A stretch of 64,000 bases of DNA from Allobosea sp. Leaf344 (GCF_001426225.1 NZ_LMRT01000001.1:599090-663089), one strand, 5' to 3'. Positions 35,649 to 44,511 are shown, numbered from the stretch's first letter. Notes: a model not told the origin generated them from the sequence alone. Numbers and translations: made by a program.

Positions 35649-35670
35649 TGAGGGGCCGCCCCGCCCCTCA
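35649..35670 (+). promoter_or_regulatory. intercistronic stem-loop after sugar-binding protein gene
   Basis: TGAGGGGC and GCCCCTCA form an 8-bp perfect stem around a 6-nt loop, 21 nt after the binding-protein stop. It occupies the same relative position as the hairpin at 5842-5863 in the first ABC operon and probably sets the binding protein to permease ratio. Confidence 0.5.
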
Positions 35671-35735
35671 CCTTTCGCTCAGCGACCGCCCTGGCGCCTT
35701 CGCCGCCGGGACGGTCGCGCATCGAACGGCAACCC

Positions 35736-36626
35736 ATGCTCGCCTTCAAACGGAAATATGCGGACGATCTCCTCGCCTATTCCTTCCTTTGGCCGTCCTT
35801 GCTCATCCTCGTCGCTCTGCTGCTCTACCCGCTCGCCGATGTGGTGAGGCTGAGCTTCCACGACAGCAATCTGCAGCGCGAGACCTGGATCGGGCTCGGC
35901 AATTACAGCGCGCTGCTGCAGGACCCGCTGTTCTACAAGGCACTGTGGCAGACCGTGCTGTTCACCGCCGCGAGCGTCATCCTGCACCTGCTGATCGGGC
36001 TCGGGCTCGCGGTCCTGCTCAACATGCAGATCAACGAGACCTTCCGCGCCTGGGCGCGCGGCCTGCTGATCGTGCCCTGGCTGCTGGCCCCGACGGTGGC
36101 GGGCATGATCTGGGTGCTGATGCTGGCGCCCTTCGGCGTGTTCAACGGGCTGCTGGTCTCGCTCGGGCTGATCGACGTCAACGCCTCCGTGTCCTGGCTC
36201 GGCAATCCGGAGACGGCGCTGGGCTCGGTCACCGCGATGAATGTCTGGCGCGCCTTCCCCTTCTTCATGGTGATGCTGCTGGCCGGGCTGCAGGCGATCC
36301 CGAAACAGCTCTACGAGGCGGCCGAGATCGACGGCGCGACGCTGTGGCAGCAATTCTGGCACATCACCCTGCCGCAGCTGCGCGGCGTGATCACCACCGT
36401 TGTGCTGCTCGATTCGATCTGGACCTTCCGCGCCTTCGACCCGGTCTTCGTGATGACCGGCGGCGGCCCGGCGCATAGTTCGGAAGTCCTCGCCACGGCG
36501 ATCTATTTCGACGGATTCCAGAAGCTGCGTTTCGGCTACGCCTCGGCCGAAGCCGTGGTGATGTTCGTCATCCTCTTCATCGTCAGCGCCATCTATGTGC
36601 GCAGAACCATGAGCAACGGGACCTGA
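35736..36626 (+). CDS. sugar ABC transporter permease (MalF-like)
   Basis: 296 residues with six predicted membrane helices. The opening ADDLLAYSFLWPSLLILVAL and the cytoplasmic EAA loop YEAAEIDGATLWQQFWHITL are standard for carbohydrate permeases of this family. It ends 1 bp before its partner permease gene. Confidence 0.93.
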   Translation: MLAFKRKYADDLLAYSFLWPSLLILVALLLYPLADVVRLSFHDSNLQRETWIGLGNYSALLQDPLFYKALWQTVLFTAASVILHLLIGLGLAVLLNMQINETFRAWARGLLIVPWLLAPTVAGMIWVLMLAPFGVFNGLLVSLGLIDVNASVSWLGNPETALGSVTAMNVWRAFPFFMVMLLAGLQAIPKQLYEAAEIDGATLWQQFWHITLPQLRGVITTVVLLDSIWTFRAFDPVFVMTGGGPAHSSEVLATAIYFDGFQKLRFGYASAEAVVMFVILFIVSAIYVRRTMSNGT

Positions 36627-36627
36627 C

Positions 36628-37509
36628 ATGCGCACAGCCACCCTGCCCGCGACCGTCTCGCGCTATCATCTCGGCCAGCGCAACCGCGAGAGGATGCTCA
36701 ACCTGCTGGCCTATGGCCTGCTGATGCTGGCGATCGTGATCGTCTTCTTCCCGCTCGCCTGGATGGCGACGGTGTCGGTCCGCCCGAACATCGAGGTGAT
36801 GAAGATGCCGCCGGACTGGATCCCCGCGGTGTTCACGCTGCAGGCCTATGCGAAAATCTTCTCCAGCCCGCGTTATCTCGTGGTCTTCGCCAACACCATG
36901 CTGGTGTCGCTGCTGGTCACCGTGCTGTCGCTGGTGCTCGGCGCCATGGCGGCCTATGCGCTGGCGCGCTTCAAATTCGCCGGCCAGCGCGCCGTGCTGA
37001 TGTTCCTGATCACCACGCAGATGTTTCCGCTGGTGCTGCTCTGCATCCCCTATTTCCGCATCTTCATCACGCTCGGGCTCTACGACACCCGCACCTCGCT
37101 GGTGATCGTCTACCTCACCTTCACCCTGCCCTTCTGCATACTGATGCTGCGCAGCTACTTCCTGAACATCCCGCGCGACATCGAGGAGGCGGCGATGGTC
37201 GATGGCTGCTCGCGGCTCGGGGCGATCTTCCGGACGCTGATCCCGATGTCCTATCCCGCCTTCATCGGCGCGGGGCTCTACACCTTCCTGCTGGCCTGGA
37301 ACGAATTCCTGTTCGCGGTGGTGCTGATCGAATCCTGGGAGAACCGGGTGCTGACCATGGCGATCTACAGCCTGATGGCGGAATTCGTGACCGAGTGGAA
37401 CATGATGATGGCCTTCTCCGTGCTGGCCAGCCTGCCGCTCGTCATCGCCTTCGTCTTCCTGCAGAAATTCATGGTACAGGGCATGACGGCCGGCGCCCTG
37501 ACATCCTGA
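36628..37509 (+). CDS. sugar ABC transporter permease (MalG-like)
   Basis: 293 residues with six membrane helices. It contains FFPLAWMATVSVRPNIEVM in the first external loop and the EAA loop EEAAMVDGCSRLGAIFRTLI. The C-terminus (FLQKFMVQGMTAGALTS) is the conserved end of the family. It forms the heterodimeric channel with the preceding protein. Confidence 0.93.
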   Translation: MRTATLPATVSRYHLGQRNRERMLNLLAYGLLMLAIVIVFFPLAWMATVSVRPNIEVMKMPPDWIPAVFTLQAYAKIFSSPRYLVVFANTMLVSLLVTVLSLVLGAMAAYALARFKFAGQRAVLMFLITTQMFPLVLLCIPYFRIFITLGLYDTRTSLVIVYLTFTLPFCILMLRSYFLNIPRDIEEAAMVDGCSRLGAIFRTLIPMSYPAFIGAGLYTFLLAWNEFLFAVVLIESWENRVLTMAIYSLMAEFVTEWNMMMAFSVLASLPLVIAFVFLQKFMVQGMTAGALTS

Positions 37510-37544
37510 CCCGGGCTCCCGCCACACCATTCCAGAGGATCAAC

Positions 37545-38309
37545 ATGTTTCCCGACATCAAGGACAAGGTCGTGCTCGTCACCGGGGCGAGCACCGGCAT
37601 CGGCGCCGCCGTCGCCAAGGGTTTCGCCCGCGAAGGCGCGCGCGTGCTGGTGCATTACAACGCCAGCCGCGACGCGGCGACGGCGGTCGCCGGGGCGATC
37701 ACCGAGGCGGGTGGCGAGGCTCTCGCGGTGCAGGCCGACGTGACGCGCCCCGACGAGGTCGCGGCGCTGGTCGCCCAGACGCTGGAGCGCTTCGGGCGCA
37801 TCGACATCCTGATCAACAACGCCGGCGGCATGCTCGGCCGGGTGGTGACCACCGAGATGGACGATGCCCATTACGAGAACGTCATGCGGCTGAATTGCTG
37901 GTCGGTCTTCGCCCTGACCCGCGCGGTGGCGCCGCTGATGGCGAAAGACGGCGGCAGCTCGATCATCAACGTCACCTCGATCGCGGCGCGCAATGGCGGC
38001 GGCGGCGGCGCGATCCTCTATGGCGCGGCCAAGGGCTTCGTCAGCGCCTTCACCAAGGGCATGGCGCGGGAGCTCGTCGCCTCGAAGATCCGGGTCAATG
38101 CGGTGGCGCCGGGCGTGATCGATACGCCCTTCCACGAGCGCTACTCCAATGCCGAGCAGATCGAGACGATGCGCCGGCAGGTGCCGATGGGCCGGCTCGG
38201 CACCTCGGATGATTGCGTCGGCACCTTCCTCTATCTCGCCTCGGGCACGCTCAGCGGCTACGTCACCGGCCAGGTGATCGAGGTGAATGGCGGGCAGCTC
38301 ATGCCCTGA
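37545..38309 (+). CDS. SDR-family oxidoreductase
   Basis: 254 residues. The cofactor motif is TGASTGIG; NNAGG is present; the catalytic pair is Tyr159/Lys163 in LYGAAK, after Ser in NVTSIAAR. VHYNASRD after the second strand, without an acidic residue, suggests NADP(H). It is co-directional with the ABC permeases (35-bp gap). Together with the lactonase gene downstream, it could oxidise the C1 of an aldose to a lactone, as in sulfo-ED or oxidative sugar routes (inference). Confidence 0.9.
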   Translation: MFPDIKDKVVLVTGASTGIGAAVAKGFAREGARVLVHYNASRDAATAVAGAITEAGGEALAVQADVTRPDEVAALVAQTLERFGRIDILINNAGGMLGRVVTTEMDDAHYENVMRLNCWSVFALTRAVAPLMAKDGGSSIINVTSIAARNGGGGGAILYGAAKGFVSAFTKGMARELVASKIRVNAVAPGVIDTPFHERYSNAEQIETMRRQVPMGRLGTSDDCVGTFLYLASGTLSGYVTGQVIEVNGGQLMP

Positions 38310-38349
38310 CAGGGCTGATCCGGCCAGATTTCAATGCGGTGAAAAACGC

Positions 38350-38377
38350 AGGCCCGGCCATTTACAGAGCCGGGCCT
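38350..38377 (+). terminator. terminator-like hairpin after SDR gene
   Basis: AGGCCCGGC and GCCGGGCCT form a 9-bp perfect stem with a 10-nt loop, 40 bp after the SDR stop. The tail (CGCTTCTAC) is only weakly T-rich. It probably ends or attenuates the ABC-SDR transcript before the lactonase gene. Confidence 0.5.
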
Positions 38378-38584
38378 CGCTTCTACAACCAGTTGACCTT
38401 ACGTCATATTGGTGATGTTGATGCCGGCCGACCGCATGACGCTGCATTGTTTCGGGCGGAGCCTCGGCGACGCGGCCGGCGTGCATCGCGCGCCGCACCG
38501 GTCTTTCGCAGGCTTCGTCGCGCCGCTGGCGCCGGCCGAGTTTGCGCTTCGGCTGGGCCGGCAGCGTCCCGTGGCGGCCCTGCC

Positions 38585-39466
38585 ATGCTGAGAGCTGGCC
38601 ATTCCATCCTCGGCGACACACGCTGCCTCCTGGGCGAGGGGCCGGCCTATGACCCCGACACCGATACCGCCTCCTGGTTCGACATCCCGGAGCGGAAGCT
38701 GTTCGAGGCGACGCTGTACGACAGCCTGGTGACGCATCAGAGCCTGCCGCTGATGGCCTCCGCTCTGGCCGCCGTCGACCGCGACCGCCAGATCCTGGCG
38801 ACCGAGAACGGGCTCTATATCCGCTGGCGCAGTTCGGGGACGCTGACCCGATTCTGCGCCATCGACGACGACAGGCCGGCCATGCGCTCGAACGATGCGC
38901 GCGCCCATCCCAGCGGCGCCTTCTGGTTCAGCATGATGAGCAGGACGGAAGAGGCGGGCCTCGCCTCGATCTATGCTTTGGCGAAAGGGAATGTCGCGCT
39001 GCTGTTCAGCGGGCTGACCATCCCGGATTCGATCGGTTTCTCGGCCGATGGCAGCCTCGGCTTCTTCTCGGACAGCGCGCTGAACGCGCTCTACCGCGTC
39101 CCGCTCGATCCGGCGAGCGGGCTGCCCTGCGACATGCCGGTGCGCGTGCCGCTGGTCGATGGCGGCGCCGGGCTCGACGGCGCGGCGGTCGATGGCGAGG
39201 GCCTGCTCTGGCTGGCGCGCCGCGGCGGCGCGCGCATCGATGCCTTCACCGTCGAAGGCGAGCTCAGGCGCAGCCTGCCGGTGCCGGCGCGGCAGCCGAG
39301 CTGCCCGCTCTTCGTCGGCCGCCGCTTCGACCGGATGCTGGTGACCAGCGCCGCGCCGGGCCGGGATGAGGTCGGCCCGACCGCCGACCGGCTGGGCGGC
39401 GCCACCTTCCTGCTGGCCGCGGGCGCCAAGGGCCGCCCGGAGCCTCGCGTCCGGCTGGAGATCTAG
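38585..39466 (+). CDS. SMP-30/gluconolactonase-family protein
   Basis: 293 residues, six-bladed beta-propeller lactonase family. The metal-ligand glutamate is in CLLGEGPAYD near residue 18; NDARAHPSGAFWFSMM is the substrate loop; LDGAAVDGEGLLWLA holds the catalytic Asp. The middle ligand position, normally Asn in a PNG motif, reads IPDSIGFSADG, so an Asp replaces Asn. It would hydrolyse a sugar lactone, possibly the product of the upstream SDR. The stop overlaps the stop of the convergent formate dehydrogenase gene within CTAG (39463-39466). Confidence 0.88.
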   Translation: MLRAGHSILGDTRCLLGEGPAYDPDTDTASWFDIPERKLFEATLYDSLVTHQSLPLMASALAAVDRDRQILATENGLYIRWRSSGTLTRFCAIDDDRPAMRSNDARAHPSGAFWFSMMSRTEEAGLASIYALAKGNVALLFSGLTIPDSIGFSADGSLGFFSDSALNALYRVPLDPASGLPCDMPVRVPLVDGGAGLDGAAVDGEGLLWLARRGGARIDAFTVEGELRRSLPVPARQPSCPLFVGRRFDRMLVTSAAPGRDEVGPTADRLGGATFLLAAGAKGRPEPRVRLEI

Positions 39467-42228
39467 CCGCCGCGCACCGGCGCGAGCGGCCGGGCCCTGA
39501 CCGCGCAGAACTTGAATTCCGGGATCTTCCCCGTGGGATCCAGCGCCGGATTGGTCAGCAGATTGGCCGCCGCCTCCGCATAGCAGAAGGGCAGGAACAC
39601 CATGTTCTCCGGCACGTCGCGATCGGCCCGCGCCGTCAGCGCGACGCTCCCGCGCCGGGTCTCCAGCTGGACGCGGCCTCCCGGCGACAGGCCAAGCCGC
39701 CCGAGATCGCGCGGCGACATCAGCGCCACCGCCTCGGGCTCGATCTCGTCCAGAATGCCGGCGCGCCGGGTCATCGAGCCGGTATGCCAATGCTCCAGCA
39801 CGCGGCCGGTCGAGAGCACCATCGGGAATTCGGCGTCGGGCAGCTCATCCGGCGGCGCGAAGGCGGCCGGCACGATCTTCGCCCTGCCGCTCTCGGTCGG
39901 GAAGCCCTGCGCGAAAATGATCTCGTTGCCGGGCTGGTCGGGTCCGTCCACGGGATAGGTCACGGCGCCCTCCCGCTCCAGCCGCTCCCAGCTGATGTGA
40001 CGCAGCGAGGGCATAACCGACGCCATTTCGGCGAAGACGGCGGCGGGGCCGTCATAATGCCAGTCGCAGCCCATGCGGCGGGCGATCTCCTGGATGATCC
40101 ACCAATCCTGCCTCGCCTCGCCCGGCGGCCGCACCACCTGCCGCGCCATCTGCACCCGCCGGTCGGTATTGGTGAAGCTGCCGCTCTTCTCGGCGAAGGC
40201 GGAGGCCGGCAGCACGACATCGGCATGGAAGGCCGTCTCGGTCAGGAACAGGTCCTGGACCACGAGATGCTCCAGCTTCGCCAGCGCCTGGCGGGCGTGG
40301 TTGAGGTCGGGATCCGACATTGCGGGGTTTTCGCCCTCGATATACATGCCGGCGATGCTGCCCTGATGGATCGCGTCCAGGATCTCCACCACGGTGAGAC
40401 CCTTGTCGGGATCGAGGGACTGGCCCCAGAGCGTCTCGAAAATCGCCCGGACCTCGGCCTTCTCGACCGATTGGTAATCGGGATAGACCATCGGGATCAG
40501 CCCCGCATCGGAGGCGCCCTGGACATTGTTCTGCCCGCGCAGCGGGTGGAGCCCGGTGCCCTTCCGGCCGATCTGGCCGGTGACCATGGCGAGGGCTATC
40601 AGGCAGCGGGCATTGTCGGTGCCATGGACATGCTGGCTGATGCCCATGCCCCAGAAGATGATCGCCGCCGGCGAACGGGCATAGGCCCGCGCCACCTCGC
40701 GCAAGGTCTCGGCCGGGATGCCGCAGATTTCGGCCATATCTTCCGGCGGGAAGGCAGCGACGCTCTGTTTCAGCCGCTCGAAGCCTTCTGTGTAGCCGGC
40801 TACATACTGCTCGTCGACCAGCCCCTCGGCGATGATCGTATGCAGCATGGCGTTGAGCATGGCGACGTCGCTGCCCGGCTTGAAGGCGAGATGGCGCCAA
40901 GCATGGCGCGTCAGCGACTGGCCGCGCGGGTCCATCACCACCAGCCTGGCGCCGTTTTTCGCTGCGTTCTTGATGAAGGTGGCGGCGACGGGGTGGTTCA
41001 CCGCCGGATTGGCGCCGATGACGATGATCAGCTCGGCATCCAGCGCGGCCGCGAAGGGCGCGGTCACGGCGCCGGAATTGACGCCCTCCATCAGCGCGGC
41101 GACGGAGGAGGCATGGCAGAGCCTGGTGCAATGGTCGACATTGTTGGAGCCGAAGCCGGTGCGCACCAGCTTCTGGAACAGATAGGCTTCCTCGTTCGAG
41201 CCCTTGGCCGAGCCGAAGCCGGCCAGCGCCTTGCGACCCCTGAGATCGCGGATGCGGGCGAGGCCGCTGGCCGCGAGATCGAGCGCCTCGTCCCATTCGG
41301 CCTCGCGGAAATGCGTCCAGGGATTGGCCGGATCGACCTGGTCCTCGGTATGTTTGGGACGGCCGGGCAGGCGGATCAGCGGCTTGGTCAGCCGGTGGGG
41401 ATGGTGGATGTAGTCGAAGCCGAAGCGCCCCTTGACGCAGAGCCGGTTGTGATTGGCCGGGCCGTCGCGCCCTTCGGCCAGGACGATGCGCTCCTGCGCC
41501 ACGCCATAGCTGATCTGGCAGCCGACACCGCAATAGGGGCAGAGCGAGTCCACCCGGCGCTCGGGCCAGACGATGCGGGTCTGGGCTTCGTCGAGCAGGG
41601 CACGCGGCATCAGCGCCCCGGTCGGACAGGCCTGGACGCATTCGCCGCAGGCGACGCAGGTGGAGTCCCCCATCGGATCGTCGAAATCGAAGACGATCTT
41701 GGCCCCGGCATTGCGATAGGCCATGCCGATCACGTCATTGACCTGAACCTCGCGGCAGGCGCGGACGCAGAGCCCGCACTGGATGCAGGCATCGAGATTG
41801 ACGCTCATGGCGGCGTGGCTGAGATCGGCTGGACAGCGCTCGGCGCGCGGGAAACGGCTCGCCGTGACGCCCGTCCTGTCGGCCCAGCCCCAGAAGGCGG
41901 AGCTCGGATCATGCGAGGTCTCGCGCTGCGGCTGGTCGGCGACCAGCAACTCCATCACCAGCGCCCGCGCCGTCCTGGCGCGCTGGCTGGCGCTGTGGAC
42001 CTTCATGCCGATGGCGGGCTTGCGCAGGCAGGAGGCGGCGAGCACGCGCTCGCCCTCGATCTCGACCATGCAGGCGCGGCAATTGCCGTCAGGCCGGTAA
42101 TCCGGCGCCGGCGAGTGGCAGAGATGCGGGATGTCGGTGCCGCAGCGCTTGGCCACCTGCCAGATGGTCTCGCCCGCCGCGGCCTCGACCTGGGCGCCAT
42201 CGAGCTCGAAGAGGATGCCGCCGCTCAT
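39463..42228 (-). CDS. fdhF: NAD-dependent formate dehydrogenase, alpha (catalytic) subunit
   Basis: 921 residues. N-terminal 2Fe-2S domain (CGTDIPHLCHSPAPDYRPDG with further Cys), a histidine-Cys cluster region, two 4Fe-4S motifs (CIQCGLCVRAC, CVACGECVQAC), and the molybdopterin domain starting CPYCGVGCQISYGV. The catalytic metal ligand is Cys (HCTRLCHASSV) where E. coli FdhF has selenocysteine. The C-terminal MGD-binding domain ends near GKIPEFKFCAVRARP. Oxidises formate to CO2 at a Mo or W bis-MGD centre, in the cytoplasm. It starts inside the beta-subunit stop (4-nt overlap). Longer in-frame extensions overlap that gene and are not supported. Confidence 0.95.
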   Translation of the reverse strand: MSGGILFELDGAQVEAAAGETIWQVAKRCGTDIPHLCHSPAPDYRPDGNCRACMVEIEGERVLAASCLRKPAIGMKVHSASQRARTARALVMELLVADQPQRETSHDPSSAFWGWADRTGVTASRFPRAERCPADLSHAAMSVNLDACIQCGLCVRACREVQVNDVIGMAYRNAGAKIVFDFDDPMGDSTCVACGECVQACPTGALMPRALLDEAQTRIVWPERRVDSLCPYCGVGCQISYGVAQERIVLAEGRDGPANHNRLCVKGRFGFDYIHHPHRLTKPLIRLPGRPKHTEDQVDPANPWTHFREAEWDEALDLAASGLARIRDLRGRKALAGFGSAKGSNEEAYLFQKLVRTGFGSNNVDHCTRLCHASSVAALMEGVNSGAVTAPFAAALDAELIIVIGANPAVNHPVAATFIKNAAKNGARLVVMDPRGQSLTRHAWRHLAFKPGSDVAMLNAMLHTIIAEGLVDEQYVAGYTEGFERLKQSVAAFPPEDMAEICGIPAETLREVARAYARSPAAIIFWGMGISQHVHGTDNARCLIALAMVTGQIGRKGTGLHPLRGQNNVQGASDAGLIPMVYPDYQSVEKAEVRAIFETLWGQSLDPDKGLTVVEILDAIHQGSIAGMYIEGENPAMSDPDLNHARQALAKLEHLVVQDLFLTETAFHADVVLPASAFAEKSGSFTNTDRRVQMARQVVRPPGEARQDWWIIQEIARRMGCDWHYDGPAAVFAEMASVMPSLRHISWERLEREGAVTYPVDGPDQPGNEIIFAQGFPTESGRAKIVPAAFAPPDELPDAEFPMVLSTGRVLEHWHTGSMTRRAGILDEIEPEAVALMSPRDLGRLGLSPGGRVQLETRRGSVALTARADRDVPENMVFLPFCYAEAAANLLTNPALDPTGKIPEFKFCAVRARPLAPVRGG

Positions 42229-43964
42229 GGAAGCATATCCGGCGTCGCGACTTCCTTTGGCGTCGCGAATTCCTCGGGAAAATAGCGCAGCAGGCAGGTC
42301 AGCGGGTTGGAGGCGGCCTGGCCGAGCCCGCAGATCGAGGCGTCGCGCATCACCTGCGAGAGCTCGCCCAGCAGATCCTGGTCCCAGTCCCGCTCCTGCA
42401 TCAGCATCACCGCCTTCTGCGTGCCGACGCGGCAGGGCGTGCATTGCCCGCAGCTCTCATCGGCGAAGAAGCGCATCAGATTGAGCACGGCCGCGCGCAG
42501 ATCATCCTGGTCGGAGAGGATGATTACAGCCGCGGAGCCGATGAAGCAGCCATGTTTCTCCAGTGAGCCGAAATCCAGCGGGATATCGTCCAGGGCGGCG
42601 GGCAGCAGCCCGCCCGAGGCGCCGCCGGGGCAATAGGCACGCAGGCGATGGCCTTGCTGCATGCCGCCGCAATGCTCCGCCAGTAGTTCGCGCAACGTGA
42701 TGCCGGACGGGGCGAGTTTCACGCCGGGCTCGCGGACCCGGCCCGAGACCGAGAAGCTGCGCAGCCCAATGCGGCCGTTGCGGCCATGGCCGGTCCACCA
42801 GCCCGGGCCCCGTTCGACGATGTCGCGCACCCAATACAGCGTCTCGACATTGTTGATCAGGGTCGGGCGGCCGAACAGCCCGTTCTGGAAGGGAAAGGGC
42901 GGCTTGTGGCGCGGCAGGCCGCGCTTGCCCTCGAGGCTCTCCAGCAGCGCCGATTCCTCGCCGCAGATATAGGCGCCGGCGCCGCGGCGCAGATGGATGG
43001 CCGGGCCCCCGGCCGGCAGCCGGGCGATCTCGCGCTGCAGGATCACGCGGGCGGCGGGGTATTCGTCGCGCAGATAGATATAGACCGCCTCCGCCCCGAC
43101 CAGATGCGCGCCGATCAGCATCCCTTCGAGGAAGCGGTGCGGGTCGCTGTCGAGGTAATGGCGGTCCTTGAACGTCCCGGGCTCGCCCTCATCGGCATTG
43201 ACCGCCATCAGGCGCGGTCCCGGCTCCGCCCGCACGGCCCGCCATTTGCGACCCGCCGGAAAGCCCGCCCCGCCGAGCCCGCGCAGCCCGGCCTGTTCCA
43301 GCGCCTCCAGCACCGTCTCCACCGGCCGCGCGCCGCTGCGCAGCGCCTCCAGCAACGCGTAGCCGCCGGCCGACCGATAGGCCTCATAGCCGAGATAGGG
43401 CGGCAGGACGGGCTCTGTGAGGCCCGCCTCGCGCGCGGCAGCGACGGCGAGCGGCGTCGCCCGGGTGACGAAACGATGGCCGATCTCGGCGACGGGCGCC
43501 TGGTCGCACAGGCCGACGCAGGGCGCGCGGACAACGCGGCAGCCGGTGCCGGCATGATCCCGCTGCAGCGTCGCGAGCAAATCCTCGCCGCCCTGCATGG
43601 CACAGCTCAGGCTGTCGCAGACCCGGATGGTGAGAGGCGGCACCGGCGCCTGGCCCTCCTTCACCACGTCGAAATGCGCGTAGAAGGTCGCGGTCTCGAA
43701 GACCTCGGCGAAGGAGAGCCGCATCGCCTCGGCCAGCGCGGCGAGATGGGCCGCGGAGATCTGGTGATAGCGGTCCTGGATCAGATGCAGATGCTCGATC
43801 AGCAGGTCGCGGCGCAGCGGGCGCCCGGCGAGCAGCGTCGCGATCTCGCTCTGCGCCGCCGGGTCGATCTGGCGGCCCTTCGGCGTCGGTCTGGCCCGTC
43901 CCCTGCCCAGCCCCGGATGCTGGACAGGCCGGGCCGTCCGGCCCAGCGTATCAGGCTCGCTCAT
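42225..43964 (-). CDS. NAD-dependent formate dehydrogenase, beta subunit (NuoE-NuoF fusion)
   Basis: 579 residues. Residues ~40-165 are a NuoE-like thioredoxin-fold 2Fe-2S domain (CDSLSCAMQGG and APCVGLCDQAP supply the four Cys). Residues ~200-560 are a NuoF-like NADH dehydrogenase with the FMN motif GLRGLGGAGFPAGRKW, the NAD-binding region GAGAYICGEESALLESLEGK and the 4Fe-4S motif SCGQCTPCRVGTQK. It passes formate electrons to NAD+. The fused two-subunit layout is that of the soluble FDH1 type known in methylotrophic alphaproteobacteria. No separate gamma or delta subunit and no fdhD are in the window. Confidence 0.95.
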   Translation of the reverse strand: MSEPDTLGRTARPVQHPGLGRGRARPTPKGRQIDPAAQSEIATLLAGRPLRRDLLIEHLHLIQDRYHQISAAHLAALAEAMRLSFAEVFETATFYAHFDVVKEGQAPVPPLTIRVCDSLSCAMQGGEDLLATLQRDHAGTGCRVVRAPCVGLCDQAPVAEIGHRFVTRATPLAVAAAREAGLTEPVLPPYLGYEAYRSAGGYALLEALRSGARPVETVLEALEQAGLRGLGGAGFPAGRKWRAVRAEPGPRLMAVNADEGEPGTFKDRHYLDSDPHRFLEGMLIGAHLVGAEAVYIYLRDEYPAARVILQREIARLPAGGPAIHLRRGAGAYICGEESALLESLEGKRGLPRHKPPFPFQNGLFGRPTLINNVETLYWVRDIVERGPGWWTGHGRNGRIGLRSFSVSGRVREPGVKLAPSGITLRELLAEHCGGMQQGHRLRAYCPGGASGGLLPAALDDIPLDFGSLEKHGCFIGSAAVIILSDQDDLRAAVLNLMRFFADESCGQCTPCRVGTQKAVMLMQERDWDQDLLGELSQVMRDASICGLGQAASNPLTCLLRYFPEEFATPKEVATPDMLP

Positions 43965-44116
43965 CGCGGCACGTCTCTCCCACCCTGCACGGGCGCGCTT
44001 ACCCGTCGGCGCCGCTCTCCGGCGGCTTGCTCATACGGCAGGCTAGCCCAATGCGCCGGCGGGCTCGACCCCCAAATGCAGCCCGGCCTGCATGCCGGCA
44101 GCGCACGACCCGAGGG

Positions 44117-44338
44117 TCATTCGCAGCGGGACAGCATCATGCCGGTTTCGATCAGCTCGAACTTGCAATCATCGACGAAGCGCAGGCTCCTGCCATCGGC
44201 CAGCCGGTAGCGCGTCAGGCCGATCGCATCCTTGGAGACGATCACGTCGTGGACGACCCCGTTCTCGTCCCGGCAGCGCTCGCGATAGCGTTCGTGCCAG
44301 CCGGTCCGGGGCGCGGCATCCGCGAGCCCGGCCCTCAT
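44117..44338 (-). CDS. small protein of unknown function (73 aa)
   Basis: The reading frame codes for 73 residues, starting MRAGLADAAPRTGWHERYRE and ending KFELIETGMMLSRCE. It has a mixed-charge, beta-rich look (HDVIVSKDAIGLTRYRLADG) and two cysteines, but no motif I recognise. Its ATG overlaps the stop of the upstream 58-residue gene by 4 nt, supporting real translation. A 200-residue extension in the same frame is arginine-rich and unlikely. Confidence 0.6.
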   Translation of the reverse strand: MRAGLADAAPRTGWHERYRERCRDENGVVHDVIVSKDAIGLTRYRLADGRSLRFVDDCKFELIETGMMLSRCE

Positions 44339-44511
44339 CGCTGCACACCCTGCACGTCGCGCACCACGACGCGCAGCCCCTGGCCACGGGCCCGGCGCGC
44401 GGCCGCCGCCTCGGCGCTCTCGCGGCTGGCGGAGACATCCCAGAAGGCTCCGCTGGGGTCCTTGACGGCCCAGTTCGGGCCGAGACGGCACACCTGCAAC
44501 ACACCCGACAT
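44335..44511 (-). CDS. small DUF2188-like protein (58 aa)
   Basis: The frame begins MSGVLQVCRLGPNWAVKDPS and continues FWDVSASRESAEAAAARRAR, ending VVVRDVQGVQR. The order of a WAVK strand, an alanine-rich helix and a final VVV strand resembles the DUF2188 family of tiny proteins. It overlaps the following 73-residue gene by 4 nt (ATGA), so the two probably form an operon. Function is unknown. Confidence 0.6.
   Translation of the reverse strand: MSGVLQVCRLGPNWAVKDPSGAFWDVSASRESAEAAAARRARGQGLRVVVRDVQGVQR

Noticed and set aside
39784-42285. Open plus-strand frame of about 830 codons opposite the formate dehydrogenase gene
   Set aside because: Antisense shadow. The opposite strand encodes all iron-sulfur and molybdopterin motifs of the alpha subunit.
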